From: Methylobacterium sp. Leaf117 | GTDB taxonomy: Bacteria > Pseudomonadota > Alphaproteobacteria > Rhizobiales > Beijerinckiaceae | Direction of reading: 5' to 3' | Length of the DNA stretch: 64,000 bases | NCBI RefSeq assembly: GCF_001422985.1 | Contig: NZ_LMNL01000034.1 | Span: forward strand, 830,112-894,111 | Shown here: positions 53,353 through 61,514 of the stretch, piece by piece | How the letters are laid out: each line of letters starts with the position of its first letter | Position numbering within the stretch: the first letter of the stretch is position 1 | Position numbers and translations under genes: made by a program | The notes under the pieces: model-generated | The model's database searches: none | The model's input: only the letters and a program-made list of their open reading frames with translations | Told to the model about the DNA's origin: nothing

Positions 53353-54315
53353 ATGCCGATGGCCCGCCTGTCTCTTCTCCTGACATTTGCCGCGGCCATG
53401 CCTGCGGCCATGCTCGCCACGCTGCCGGCGGGCGTTCTGGCCCAGACCGCACCGGGTCAGCCTGCTCCTCCTCAGACCTCTCCTGTCCCCACTTTTCCCG
53501 CCACCACTGCTCCTGCGCCGAACAAGCCGGCCGAGGCTGCCCAGAAGCCCACCTCGGCCCCGGCCGTTTCCGCCGCTCCCCTGACGCCGGGCAAGCCCGC
53601 GCGGGCGCCCTACCTGTCGGATGCGCAGGCCCCCGACACCGTGGCGATCCTCGGCGCCCCGCCCCGGGGACAGTCGGCGGCCGAGGCGGCCGACAAGGCC
53701 GCCTTCGTCGCCACCCGCGCCCTCAAGGGCACCCCACGCTGGGCCCTCGCCACCACGGATGTGGCCGATGGGGCCTCCGCGATCCTTGACGATTTCGCCT
53801 GCGTGATCGGCCAGCGCATCGAGCAGTCGCGCGCCCCGGCCCTCATGACCCTGATGGAGCGTGCGCGCCTCGACATCGCCCACGCCACCCGGGCGCCGAA
53901 GCTGCATTACCGCCGGCTGCGCCCCTTCGTCGGCAACGATGCCGAGATCTGCGTGGTCCGCACCTCCGAGCTGGGCAACGCCTTCAGCTTCCCGTCCAGC
54001 CACGCGACGCAATCCTGGACCTATGCGGCGATCATGGCGGCGCTGATGCCAGAGAAGGCGACTCAGTTCTTCGTCCGCGCCCGCTCGTACGGCGAGAGCC
54101 GCATCGTCTGCGGCCTGCACTGGGCCAGCGACATCGAGGCCGGCCGCACCGCCGGCAGCGCGGTCTTCGCTGCGCTCCAGGGCGATGCGACGTTCCGGGC
54201 CGATCTCGAGAAGGCGCGGGTGGAACTCGGCAAGCTCCTGGCCTCCGGCGGTGCCGCTCCGGATCAGGCGGTCTGTGCCCGCGAAGATGCCGCGGCGCGC
54301 GAGCCCATCCTGTAG
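53353..54315 (+). CDS. Class A acid phosphatase (PAP2 superfamily), exported
   Basis: A 320-residue protein from ATG 53353. The signal peptide (MARLSLLLTFAAAMPAAMLA onward, cleaved near VLAQ) is followed by a Pro/Thr-rich linker and the PAP2 core. All three phosphatase motifs are present: KLHYRRLRP, PSSHA and SRIVCGLHWASD. These belong to periplasmic non-specific acid phosphatases (PhoN/PhoC type). The length is greater than for PhoN because of the linker. A strong hairpin terminator follows. Confidence 0.93.
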   Translation: MPMARLSLLLTFAAAMPAAMLATLPAGVLAQTAPGQPAPPQTSPVPTFPATTAPAPNKPAEAAQKPTSAPAVSAAPLTPGKPARAPYLSDAQAPDTVAILGAPPRGQSAAEAADKAAFVATRALKGTPRWALATTDVADGASAILDDFACVIGQRIEQSRAPALMTLMERARLDIAHATRAPKLHYRRLRPFVGNDAEICVVRTSELGNAFSFPSSHATQSWTYAAIMAALMPEKATQFFVRARSYGESRIVCGLHWASDIEAGRTAGSAVFAALQGDATFRADLEKARVELGKLLASGGAAPDQAVCAREDAAAREPIL

Positions 54316-54445
54316 TCCGCGATTCCATCCTGTAGGGCAAAAACCCAGGTCCGGACCTTTCCGACTGGGTTGCGGCGGGCGTGCGATCTCGGCGACCCAC
54401 CGTGTCGGGCGTCGACTCACCCTCGATAGGCTCTGTCGTAAACGC

Positions 54446-54481
54446 CGAAGGGCCCGGCCGGTTTTCCGGTCGGGCCCTTCG
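54446..54481. terminator. Strong bidirectional terminator
   Basis: A 16-bp stem with one G-T wobble (CGAAGGGCCCGGCCGG with CCGGTCGGGCCCTTCG) closes a TTTT loop, then AGTTTTCCC. It separates the convergent acid phosphatase and TerC genes. It is best read as a plus-strand terminator, serving the other strand as well. Confidence 0.85.
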
Positions 54482-54512
54482 AGTTTTCCCGTGAAACGTT
54501 AACCACGTTCGA

Positions 54513-55337
54513 TCAGGCTTGGCCCCCGTCCCGCTTGAGGGGGCGGCCTGCCGGCGAGCTGGAGGTCGTGGTCGAAGACGGGCCGCGTCGCCGCCGCCGG
54601 GCCAGCATGTTCAATCCCTCCACGCCGGCCGAGAACGCCATGGCGGTGTAGATGTAGCCCTTGGGCACATGGGCGCCGAAGCCTTCCGCGATCAGCGTCA
54701 TGCCGATCATGATGAGGAAGCCCAGGGCCAGCATCACCACGGTCGGGTTGGCGGCGATGAAGCGCGACAGCGGATCGGCGGCCAGCAGCATCACCGTCAC
54801 GGCGGCGAGCACGGCCACCACCATGATGGGAACATGCTCGGTCATGCCCACCGCGGTGATGATGCTGTCGATGGAGAACACCAGGTCGAGGACCAGGATC
54901 TGTCCGATGGCTGCCGTGAAGCCGATGGCGGCCTTGCCCCCGAGGGTGTCATGCCCCTCCGGCTCCGGATCGACGGTGTGGTGGATCTCCTTGGTGGCCT
55001 TCCACAGCAGGAACAGGCCGCCCGCGATGAGGATGAGATCCCGCCAGGAGAAGCCCTTGCCGAAGACCTCGAAGACCGGCTGCGTCAGGGCGACGATGTA
55101 CGCGATGGTGGCGAGCAGGCCGAGGCGCAGGATGAGGGCGAGGCCGATGCCGATGCGCCGCGCCTTCTGCTGATGCTCGGGCGGCAGCTTGTTGGTGAGG
55201 ATCGAGATGAAGATGAGGTTGTCGATGCCGAGCACGATCTCCATCACCACCAGGGTGGCGAGGGCCGCCCAGGCGGTGGGATCGTTGGCGAGTTGAAGCA
55301 GGCTGTCCACGTTGGCCTCGTCGAGTCGGTCGGGCAT
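54513..55337 (-). CDS. TerC family integral membrane protein
   Basis: A 274-residue protein with about seven to eight membrane helices. The family motifs EIVLGIDNLIFI and LVFSIDSIITAVGM hold the acidic residues thought to bind metal. TerC proteins are linked to tellurite resistance and, more recently, to manganese export that supplies secreted proteins. The C-terminal tail is basic and Ser/Thr-rich (RRRRRGPSSTTTSSSPAG). The gene stands alone between two hairpin/gap regions. Confidence 0.93.
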   Translation of the reverse strand: MPDRLDEANVDSLLQLANDPTAWAALATLVVMEIVLGIDNLIFISILTNKLPPEHQQKARRIGIGLALILRLGLLATIAYIVALTQPVFEVFGKGFSWRDLILIAGGLFLLWKATKEIHHTVDPEPEGHDTLGGKAAIGFTAAIGQILVLDLVFSIDSIITAVGMTEHVPIMVVAVLAAVTVMLLAADPLSRFIAANPTVVMLALGFLIMIGMTLIAEGFGAHVPKGYIYTAMAFSAGVEGLNMLARRRRRGPSSTTTSSSPAGRPLKRDGGQA

Positions 55338-55455
55338 GGCCGCGGATCGGTTCGCGTCGCGGAATGCCCCGGGAGAGGGGAGGGGCCGGCTCGGCCCCCG
55401 GAAGATTTCGAGAAGGGGCCATCGGCCCCGGGACGCCCTCCGCAGGTCTGCGCGA

Positions 55456-56379
55456 TCAGGCCGGGAGGTCGGCGTGGTCCGCCGGCACGCCGGGTCGCTC
55501 GGCCGGCGCCGGGCTGAAGATCCGCACCGCCCTCGGCACGACCTTGAAATGGGCCGGCGTGTAGGTCGACAATTCGCCGTCGGTGTTCACCGGGCGCGGC
55601 TTCTTGGTCTTGACCACGATCTCGGTGGTGCTGAAGGCCCGCACGTCGGCCGCCTTGCCCTGTGTGCCCTTGCGCAGGGCCGGCAGCAGCATCAGCAGCC
55701 GCCACCAATGGGCGACCTCGAGGCTGTAGAAGTCGAGCTTGCCGTCATCGACGGTGGCCGTCTCCTCCACGGTCATGCCGCCGCCGTAGTGCCGGCCGTT
55801 GCCGACCGAGACCTGGATGGTGCGTACCGTCTCGGTCTGGCCGTCATGCTCGATATAGACCGTGAAGGGCCGCATCCGCCGCAGCACGCGGATCGCCGCG
55901 ATGCCGTAGCCGAGGGTGCCCCAGGTCTTCTTCGATTCGGCCGTGAGGTCGCCGGCGAGATCCGCCGAGAAGCCGATGCTGGCGACGTTGAAGTAGTAAT
56001 GCCCGTTGACGCAGCCGAGATCGGCGGGCCGCGCCTCCGCCTCCGTGATCAGGCGAGCCGCCTCGACGGGATCGACCGGCAGTCCGAGCGAGCGGGCGAG
56101 ATCGTTGGCGGTGCCGAGGGGCAGGATGCCGAGGGGCAGGCCCGTCTCCACCAGGGCGGGAGCGGCCGCGTTGAGGGTGCCGTCGCCGCCGCCCAGGATG
56201 ACGAGGTCGCAGCCGGCGGCGTGGCGCTTGATCACCGCGGAGCAATCGGCGTCGCCCGGCGGCTCGTAGGGCTCGATTCCCCCGGCACGCAGCACGTCGC
56301 GCACCGCGTCCAGGGAGAAGCCGCCGTTGCGGGCCTTCGGGTTGACGAGAAGAAGCGCCTTGCGGGACGACGCGCTCAT
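55456..56379 (-). CDS. Diacylglycerol/lipid kinase family protein (YegS-like)
   Basis: A 307-residue protein from ATG 56379 with GGGAG eight bases upstream. The nucleotide-binding GGGDGTLN and PLGTANDLARSLG motifs, and YYFNVASIGFSADL, are those of the DagK/YegS/sphingosine-kinase family. It phosphorylates a lipid alcohol (phosphatidylglycerol or a diacylglycerol) or a sphingoid-like base. An extended frame reaches upstream to 56484 but is made of a GPNLA repeat and is not a believable N-terminus. Confidence 0.9.
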   Translation of the reverse strand: MSASSRKALLLVNPKARNGGFSLDAVRDVLRAGGIEPYEPPGDADCSAVIKRHAAGCDLVILGGGDGTLNAAAPALVETGLPLGILPLGTANDLARSLGLPVDPVEAARLITEAEARPADLGCVNGHYYFNVASIGFSADLAGDLTAESKKTWGTLGYGIAAIRVLRRMRPFTVYIEHDGQTETVRTIQVSVGNGRHYGGGMTVEETATVDDGKLDFYSLEVAHWWRLLMLLPALRKGTQGKAADVRAFSTTEIVVKTKKPRPVNTDGELSTYTPAHFKVVPRAVRIFSPAPAERPGVPADHADLPA

Positions 56380-56409
56380 CGGAGCGCTCCCATCCGGCGC
56401 GACTGGGCT

Positions 56410-56454
56410 CGGCCCGGCAAGATTCGGCCCGGCAAGGTTCGGCCCGGCTCGGGA
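56410..56454. repeat. Three tandem 15-bp repeats upstream of the lipid kinase
   Basis: Units cggcccggcaagatt, cggcccggcaaggtt and cggcccggctcggga lie at 56410-56454, about 30 bases upstream of the lipid kinase start. Confidence 0.75.
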
Positions 56455-56626
56455 TCGTGGGGAAGACCGGGACCTTGAAGACAACGATGAACCATGAGGT
56501 CTGAAACCCTCCGGTGCGTTCGCGCCGCGTCAGCGCAAAAGCATGGAAGGGTCCGACATCACGGTCAACGCCTCGACCGCCAGAGGGGCCCGGACCCGCA
56601 CCACAAGTTGGGCGCAGGCTTGGCAA

Positions 56627-56729
56627 TGACAAGAGCCCCGGGCGATCACAAGAGTCCCTGCCGTCACAAGAGCCCCCGCCATCACAAGCCCCCCATCACA
56701 AGAGCCCCGGCGATCGCCAGAGCCCGCCG
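56627..56729. repeat. Degenerate ~18-bp direct repeats (tcacaagagccccg)
   Basis: Five to six imperfect copies of a unit with the core tcacaagagcccc occur between 56627 and 56729 (spacing 14-19 bases). Arrays of this type have no spacers of CRISPR size. Confidence 0.7.
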
Positions 56730-57078
56730 ATGCCGCGTGCCCCCAGGCCGATCGGACGCCGGTGCGGGCCGGTCCGGTGGAAGCGGGACCGGATCGCCGG
56801 CCGATCGATGCCCGCAATCCCCGCACCCTTCCACAGGGACTGATGGAAACGGGGGCCAACCGGCGGGATGCTGCGCCGGGTTCAGGGAAACTTAGCGGGC
56901 ACACCCGACGTTTCATTTCGGTCGACCGGTCCGACACCCGCCTTTCCGAAATCCAGGCCGCGACCCCGGTGATGATGCCATGCGCCACGGTCCACGCTTC
57001 CACGGAATCGGCTTCGGCCGACGCGACGTTCCCGGACTCGATTCGGGCCGGCATGATCTTTTCGGTCGGCATGATCTT

Positions 57079-57969
57079 GTGAGCCGACTCAGCCTGCTGT
57101 CGTCGGCCGTGCTGATGAGCGCTGCCTTTTCCCTCGGACCTGCCCAGGCCCAGAGCCGTCCGGGCTGGGTCGATCCGCCGGCACGCCAGCCGGCACAGGC
57201 CGAGACGCCGGTCGCCGACAAGCCTGCATCCGGGAAAGCGGGAGTCGGAACCTCCTCGGCTGGGACCTCCTCGGCCAAGACACCGACCCTCGCCGACACT
57301 CCGCCCTCGGCGCGGGCGCAGGCGGCGGCACCCGCCCGGGACGGCACCCGGTCCGAGCGGACGCCGATGGCCTCGCCGCGCCGCCGCCTCGCCGAGCCCG
57401 CGCCTGAGGGCCGGCGTGCGCCCCGGATGCACGAGAGCCGATCCGCCTCCGATCGCCTGCACATTCGCCCGCGCCTCGCCGAGACGCCGATGGCGTCTCC
57501 GGCCATCGATTCCGAGGCCCGCTTCCCCGAATGGGCGATCGCGGCGACCCGCCTGACCGAGCGCTACCTCGACACCGTCTCGGCACCGGGTGACGCGATG
57601 GTGTCCGCCGCGCCCCGCTTCTACGCGGAGCGCGTCCGCTTCCATGGCCGCACCGTCTCGCTGGCGGCCCTGATGGCGGAGAAGCGGCGCTTCGTCCGGC
57701 GCTGGCCGGAGCGGCATTACGCGACGCAGGGCGGCACCACCCGGACCGCCTGCCACGCGGCCAGCGCCACCTGCGTCGTCCGCACCACCTTCGATTTCCG
57801 CGCCGACAATCCGGCGCGCGGCGTGCGCTCGCAGGGCGTGTCCGAACTGACCCTCACCATCAGCTTCGCCGGCGAGCGCCCGCTCATCGTCGCCGAATCG
57901 AGCCGGGTCGTGCGCCGCTATGGTGCCGGGCCGCAGAGCGCTATAGCGGGGGCTCCGCGCGGTGCCTGA
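57079..57969 (+). CDS. Exported hypothetical protein, NTF2-like C-terminal region
   Basis: A 296-residue protein from GTG 57079, chosen because a good signal peptide begins there (SRLSLLSSAVLMSAAFSLGP, cleaved near AQAQ). A low-complexity Pro/Ala/Ser linker spans about 30-155. The C-terminal part (about 156-290) is folded: FPEWAIAATRLTERYLDTVS, then FYAERVRFHGRTVSLAALMA and ACHAASATCVVRTTFDF. The Cys pair suggests a disulfide, and the layout resembles NTF2-like proteins. I do not know the function. The following gene begins 27 bases later. Confidence 0.68.
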   Translation: MSRLSLLSSAVLMSAAFSLGPAQAQSRPGWVDPPARQPAQAETPVADKPASGKAGVGTSSAGTSSAKTPTLADTPPSARAQAAAPARDGTRSERTPMASPRRRLAEPAPEGRRAPRMHESRSASDRLHIRPRLAETPMASPAIDSEARFPEWAIAATRLTERYLDTVSAPGDAMVSAAPRFYAERVRFHGRTVSLAALMAEKRRFVRRWPERHYATQGGTTRTACHAASATCVVRTTFDFRADNPARGVRSQGVSELTLTISFAGERPLIVAESSRVVRRYGAGPQSAIAGAPRGA

Positions 57970-57995
57970 AGCCGGCTCGCCGCGGGCGCTGCGTC

Positions 57996-59309
57996 ATGTC
58001 CGGAGTTGTTCGCGTCTTGGATGAACGAAATCCACCCTCGCCGGTGTCGAGCGACGCCCGACGGGATGCGACGAATCCGGACCGCGCGGCCCTGCGCGCC
58101 GGGATCGCGGACGAGATCGCGCGCCAGGGCGTCCATCCGGTGGCCGAACGGACGCTGGCCCTGCTGGCGGAAGCGGCGCTCGTCGCGACCCCGGCGCCCC
58201 CGGGCTACCGGGTGATCGACCGGACCGGTGCCCCGCGCCACATCACCGACCCCGACGGCAATCCGGTGCCGATGGATGTCGCGGCCCTGTTCGCGGAATT
58301 CCGGGAGCGTCATCCCGCCCTGTTCCGACCCGTTCCCGAACCGGAGCCGGAGCCGGAGCCGGAGCCCGTCGCCGTTCCACCCCCGGATGTCCGGGCCGCG
58401 ACCGCGCGATTCGTGGCGGCGCAATCGGTGCGCGTCCGCGCCCTGGCGGATGGGGCGACCCGGCGCGGTCGCACCCTCGGCGCCGCGTTCGGCGGTCGGC
58501 TGGCGACGCTGCGGCGTGATCGGGCGGCGCGTTTCGCGTCGGGTGACGCGACCTCGGCGTATACCAGCGCGTCGGATTCCGAGGTCCGTGCCCCGGTCTC
58601 TGCCCCTACACCTGCCCCTGCGCCGGGCCGGGCCGGCCTCGTCGCGGACCGGGTCCGGGACGGCGCGCGCCGCGCCGGCGGCTATGCCCGCGGCCGGATC
58701 GTCGACAACGCGTCCCGCCTGCGCGAGGTCACCCGCGACCGCAACGTCCTGCGGGACGCCCTGTCCCGCCCCGCCCTGCTGCTCGGCATCGGCGCCATCG
58801 CCCTGGTGAGCCTGGCCGCCCTGCTCGGTGGACGAATCACGGCCCCCGATACCGCGCCCTCCGACGCCCCGCCCGTCGAGGCTGGAAGCTCCGCGCAGCC
58901 TCCCTCCCAGACCTCCGCCGCGACGCCGTCGCCCAGTGCGCCGGACATGAGCCCGGCCCCGGCCGAGGAGGCCCCTCCGAAGCGGACCGCCACCAACGAG
59001 ATCAGCGGTCCGGTGGAGGTCATCGACACCGCCACCCTTCGGGTCGGCGGCAAGCTGGTGCGGCTGTTCGGGGTCGAGTGGGTGCGCGGCGGACAGGCCG
59101 ACGAACTCATCCGATACCTCGCCGGGCGCACCGTGACCTGCCAGCCGGTGGCCGGCAGCGAGGCCCGGCTCTGCGCGGTGGACGGGCGCGACCTTTCGGA
59201 GGTTGTGCTGTTCAACGGCGGCGGCCGCGCCTCCCCCGAGGCGACCCCCGACCTCGTCGCGGCCGAGGATCACGCCCGGGCCGAACGTCTGGGCGTCTGG
59301 GCGCGCTGA
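57996..59309 (+). CDS. Membrane-anchored protein with C-terminal SNase-like domain
   Basis: A 437-residue protein. The first 250 residues are soluble, Arg/Ala-rich and low in complexity, with an (EP)n run at about 113-122. One membrane helix follows (LLLGIGAIALVSLAALLGG, about 262-280), then a Pro/Ser linker and a C-terminal domain (about 330-437) resembling thermonuclease: VEVIDTATLRVGGKLVRLFGVEW and ARLCAVDGRDLSEVVLFNGG in segments. The Arg on the VRLFGV strand is kept, but the acidic residue expected a few positions later is not evident, so nuclease activity is uncertain. The domain would face the periplasm. It probably shares a transcript with the exported protein upstream. Confidence 0.68.
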   Translation: MSGVVRVLDERNPPSPVSSDARRDATNPDRAALRAGIADEIARQGVHPVAERTLALLAEAALVATPAPPGYRVIDRTGAPRHITDPDGNPVPMDVAALFAEFRERHPALFRPVPEPEPEPEPEPVAVPPPDVRAATARFVAAQSVRVRALADGATRRGRTLGAAFGGRLATLRRDRAARFASGDATSAYTSASDSEVRAPVSAPTPAPAPGRAGLVADRVRDGARRAGGYARGRIVDNASRLREVTRDRNVLRDALSRPALLLGIGAIALVSLAALLGGRITAPDTAPSDAPPVEAGSSAQPPSQTSAATPSPSAPDMSPAPAEEAPPKRTATNEISGPVEVIDTATLRVGGKLVRLFGVEWVRGGQADELIRYLAGRTVTCQPVAGSEARLCAVDGRDLSEVVLFNGGGRASPEATPDLVAAEDHARAERLGVWAR

Positions 59310-59427
59310 CCTCGATCCCGGACGGCGTGCGACGAACCAGCTGGTTCGTTCGCCACCAGCGTTTGCTTCCGCTTGCGTCCACCGATCCCGGCGGTCTCAA
59401 TGTCGGCGGGAATCGGGGGCTTGAAGA

Positions 59428-60408
59428 ATGGATCTGTCTGTGGGGGTGAGCATCGCGGCGGTGGTGCTGGTGGCGCTTGTCGTCGTCACGCTCGCCATCG
59501 GCATCAACATCGTGCCGCAGGGCCACGTCTACACCGTGGAGCGGTTCGGCAAATATCATCGCAGCCTGGAATCCGGGCTCGGGTTGATCGCGCCCTACGT
59601 CGAGCGCATCGGTCGGCGGGTCAACGTGATGGAGCAGGTCATCGACGTGCCGAGCCAGGAGGCCTTCACCCGCGACAATGCGGGGGTACGGATCGACGCG
59701 GTGGTCTTCTATCAGGTGCTCGATGCGGCGCGGGCCTCCTACGAGGTCTCGAATCTCGAAGTCGCCATGATGACCCTGACCATGACCAACATCCGGACGG
59801 TGGTCGGTTCGATGGACCTCGACCAGTTGCTCTCCCACCGCGACGAGATCAACGAGCGCCTGTTGCGGGTGATGGATGCGGCGGCCTCGCCGTGGGGGGT
59901 GAAGATGACCCGCATCGAGATCAAGGACATCGTGCCCCCCGCCGACCTGGCCGGCGCCATGGCCCGCCAGATGAAGGCCGAGCGCGAGAAGCGCGCCTCG
60001 GTTCTGGAAGCGGAAGGCCACCGGCAGGCGGATATCCTGCGCGCCGAGGGACGCAAGCAATCGGCGATCCTGGAGGCGGAGGGCCGCAAGGAGGCGGCGT
60101 TCCGCGATGCGGAGGCGCGCGAGCGCGGCGCCGAGGCCGAGGCGCGGGCGACGCAGCTGGTCAGCGAGGCCATCGCCAAGGGCGACATCGCGGCGGCGAA
60201 CTTCCTGGTGGCCGAGAAGTACGTGGAGGCGGTGAAGGCGATCGCCACGGCCCCGAACCAGCGCGTCGTGGTGGTCCCGATCGAGGCGGCAGCCCTGGCC
60301 GGCACCCTCGGCGGCATCGCAGAAATCACCCGCAGCGTCTTCGGCGAGGGCGCCCAGGCCCGAAAGAGCACCGGCTTGCCTCCGAATGTCGGAGGAGCCG
60401 GCCGATGA
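59428..60408 (+). CDS. SPFH/stomatin-like membrane protease scaffold (QmcA family)
   Basis: A 326-residue protein with one N-terminal membrane helix (AAVVLVALVVVTLAIGINIV) and an SPFH domain (VPQGHVYTVERFGKYHRSL, then DNAGVRIDAVVFYQV), followed by a long Glu/Ala/Arg coiled coil (about 185-265). Such proteins form lipid-raft-like microdomains, and the NfeD partner is encoded by the next gene with a four-base overlap (ATGA). This slipin-NfeD pair is one of the commonest conserved operons in bacteria. Confidence 0.95.
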   Translation: MDLSVGVSIAAVVLVALVVVTLAIGINIVPQGHVYTVERFGKYHRSLESGLGLIAPYVERIGRRVNVMEQVIDVPSQEAFTRDNAGVRIDAVVFYQVLDAARASYEVSNLEVAMMTLTMTNIRTVVGSMDLDQLLSHRDEINERLLRVMDAAASPWGVKMTRIEIKDIVPPADLAGAMARQMKAEREKRASVLEAEGHRQADILRAEGRKQSAILEAEGRKEAAFRDAEARERGAEAEARATQLVSEAIAKGDIAAANFLVAEKYVEAVKAIATAPNQRVVVVPIEAAALAGTLGGIAEITRSVFGEGAQARKSTGLPPNVGGAGR

Positions 60409-60851
60409 TCGCCGCGTTCGTGGCAGCGATCGGGCCAGCCTGGACCTGGATCCTCATCGGCCTCGTGCTGATGGGAACCGAGCTCATCGCATCCGGCGTG
60501 TTCCTGCTCTGGCTCGGCCTCGCGGCCCTCGTCACGGGCCTGCAGATCCTCCTCGTGCCGTTGCCCTGGCAGGGCCAGCTCCTGCTGTTCGCCGCATTGT
60601 CGGTGGCTTTCGCAGTGGTTGCGAGCCGCCGCACCCAGGCCGGCGCGAATGCCTTGAATCAGGGCGCTCAGGGCCTCCTCGGGCGCGACTACCCGCTCGC
60701 CGCCGCCATCGTCGATGGCGAGGGACATATCCGCGTCAACGACACGCTCTGGCGCGTCGCGGGGCCCGACGCGCCCCTCGGCACGCGGGTCCGGGTGACG
60801 GGGGTCGAAGGCACCCTGCTCACGGTGGTGGCTCTCCCGGCTCCCGTGTGA
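60405..60851 (+). CDS. NfeD family protein (short form)
   Basis: A 148-residue membrane protein beginning ATG 60405 inside the stop of the SPFH gene. Three membrane helices (WTWILIGLVLMGTELIASGV, FLLWLGLAALVTGLQILLV and LLLFAALSVAFAVVAS) are followed by an OB-fold domain (YPLAAAIVDGEGHIRVNDTLW region and VRVTGVEGTLLTV). It is the short NfeD1b form without the ClpP-like protease domain and is the usual partner of QmcA/slipin. Confidence 0.93.
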   Translation: MIAAFVAAIGPAWTWILIGLVLMGTELIASGVFLLWLGLAALVTGLQILLVPLPWQGQLLLFAALSVAFAVVASRRTQAGANALNQGAQGLLGRDYPLAAAIVDGEGHIRVNDTLWRVAGPDAPLGTRVRVTGVEGTLLTVVALPAPV

Positions 60852-61019
60852 CGCGGCTGCGCTTTGCGCCGGCTGACGGGGGTGTTCCGGCGTGTTCCGG
60901 TTTGCCTCGGGGTTGCCTTTCGTCGGCCAGCCCACTCATGAAGCCGAAGCTGGCGTCGGTCGGGCGCAAGAGCCGCGATGGCTGCCCGGCGCAGCCCGAT
61001 ACCTAAAGGAACCCGAGCA

Positions 61020-61481
61020 ATGCAGAGTTTTGTCCGCGCCAAGCTGCACGGCATCAGGGTCACGGGGGCCGACCTCAACTATCACGGCTCGATCACGCTG
61101 GACGCGGATCTCTGCCGGGAGGTCGGGCTCGATCCCCTCGAGTTCGTCGAAATCTGGAACAAGATGTCGGGCGCGCGGATCAGCACCTACGTCATCTACG
61201 GACCGGCCGGTTCGGGCTGCTGCATCCTCAACGGCGCGGCCGCCCGGACCTGCCAAGTCGGCGACGAAATCATCATCGCCTCCTCGACCTATGGCACCGT
61301 CGACGACGTGATGGCGCGCAAGCCGCAGGTCCTGATCTTCGGAGACGGCAACGCTGTCACCGATCGCGTGGTCTACGACGTCTTCCGCGACGCGGAGGGC
61401 CGCATCGACATGCGGATCATCGAACCGGCACAGGACGCCTCAGCGAAGCCGCAGATCGCGCATCGTATCCGTTTCACCTGA
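61020..61481 (+). CDS. panD: Aspartate 1-decarboxylase (PanD) with C-terminal extension
   Basis: A 153-residue pyruvoyl enzyme precursor from ATG 61020, with AAGGA eight bases upstream. It makes beta-alanine for pantothenate and coenzyme A. The self-cleavage site is LNYHGSITLD, with Gly23-Ser24; Lys9 (AKLH), Arg53 and Tyr57 (ARISTY) and NGAAA are conserved. The body is about 30 residues longer than E. coli PanD (126), the extra part being the C-terminus (FRDAEGRIDMRIIEPAQDA and on). It is convergent with rpoN. Confidence 0.93.
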   Translation: MQSFVRAKLHGIRVTGADLNYHGSITLDADLCREVGLDPLEFVEIWNKMSGARISTYVIYGPAGSGCCILNGAAARTCQVGDEIIIASSTYGTVDDVMARKPQVLIFGDGNAVTDRVVYDVFRDAEGRIDMRIIEPAQDASAKPQIAHRIRFT

Positions 61482-61514
61482 GGGTCGCGGAGCTCGCAGC
61501 TCAGAGCCCGCGCC

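Larger units (their letters stand above)
56380..57078. other. Long repeat-rich intergenic region
   Basis: About 700 bases between two divergent genes. It holds two groups of direct repeats, 15-bp units at 56410-56454 and ~18-bp units at 56627-56729. The open frames across it are driven by the repeats and show no protein features. The region 56880-57000 could carry the promoter of the exported-protein gene. Confidence 0.5.

Noticed and set aside
56380..56484. N-terminal extension of the lipid kinase (GPNLA repeat)
   Set aside because: It derives from the 15-bp repeat; ATG 56379 has its own Shine-Dalgarno and starts the normal domain.
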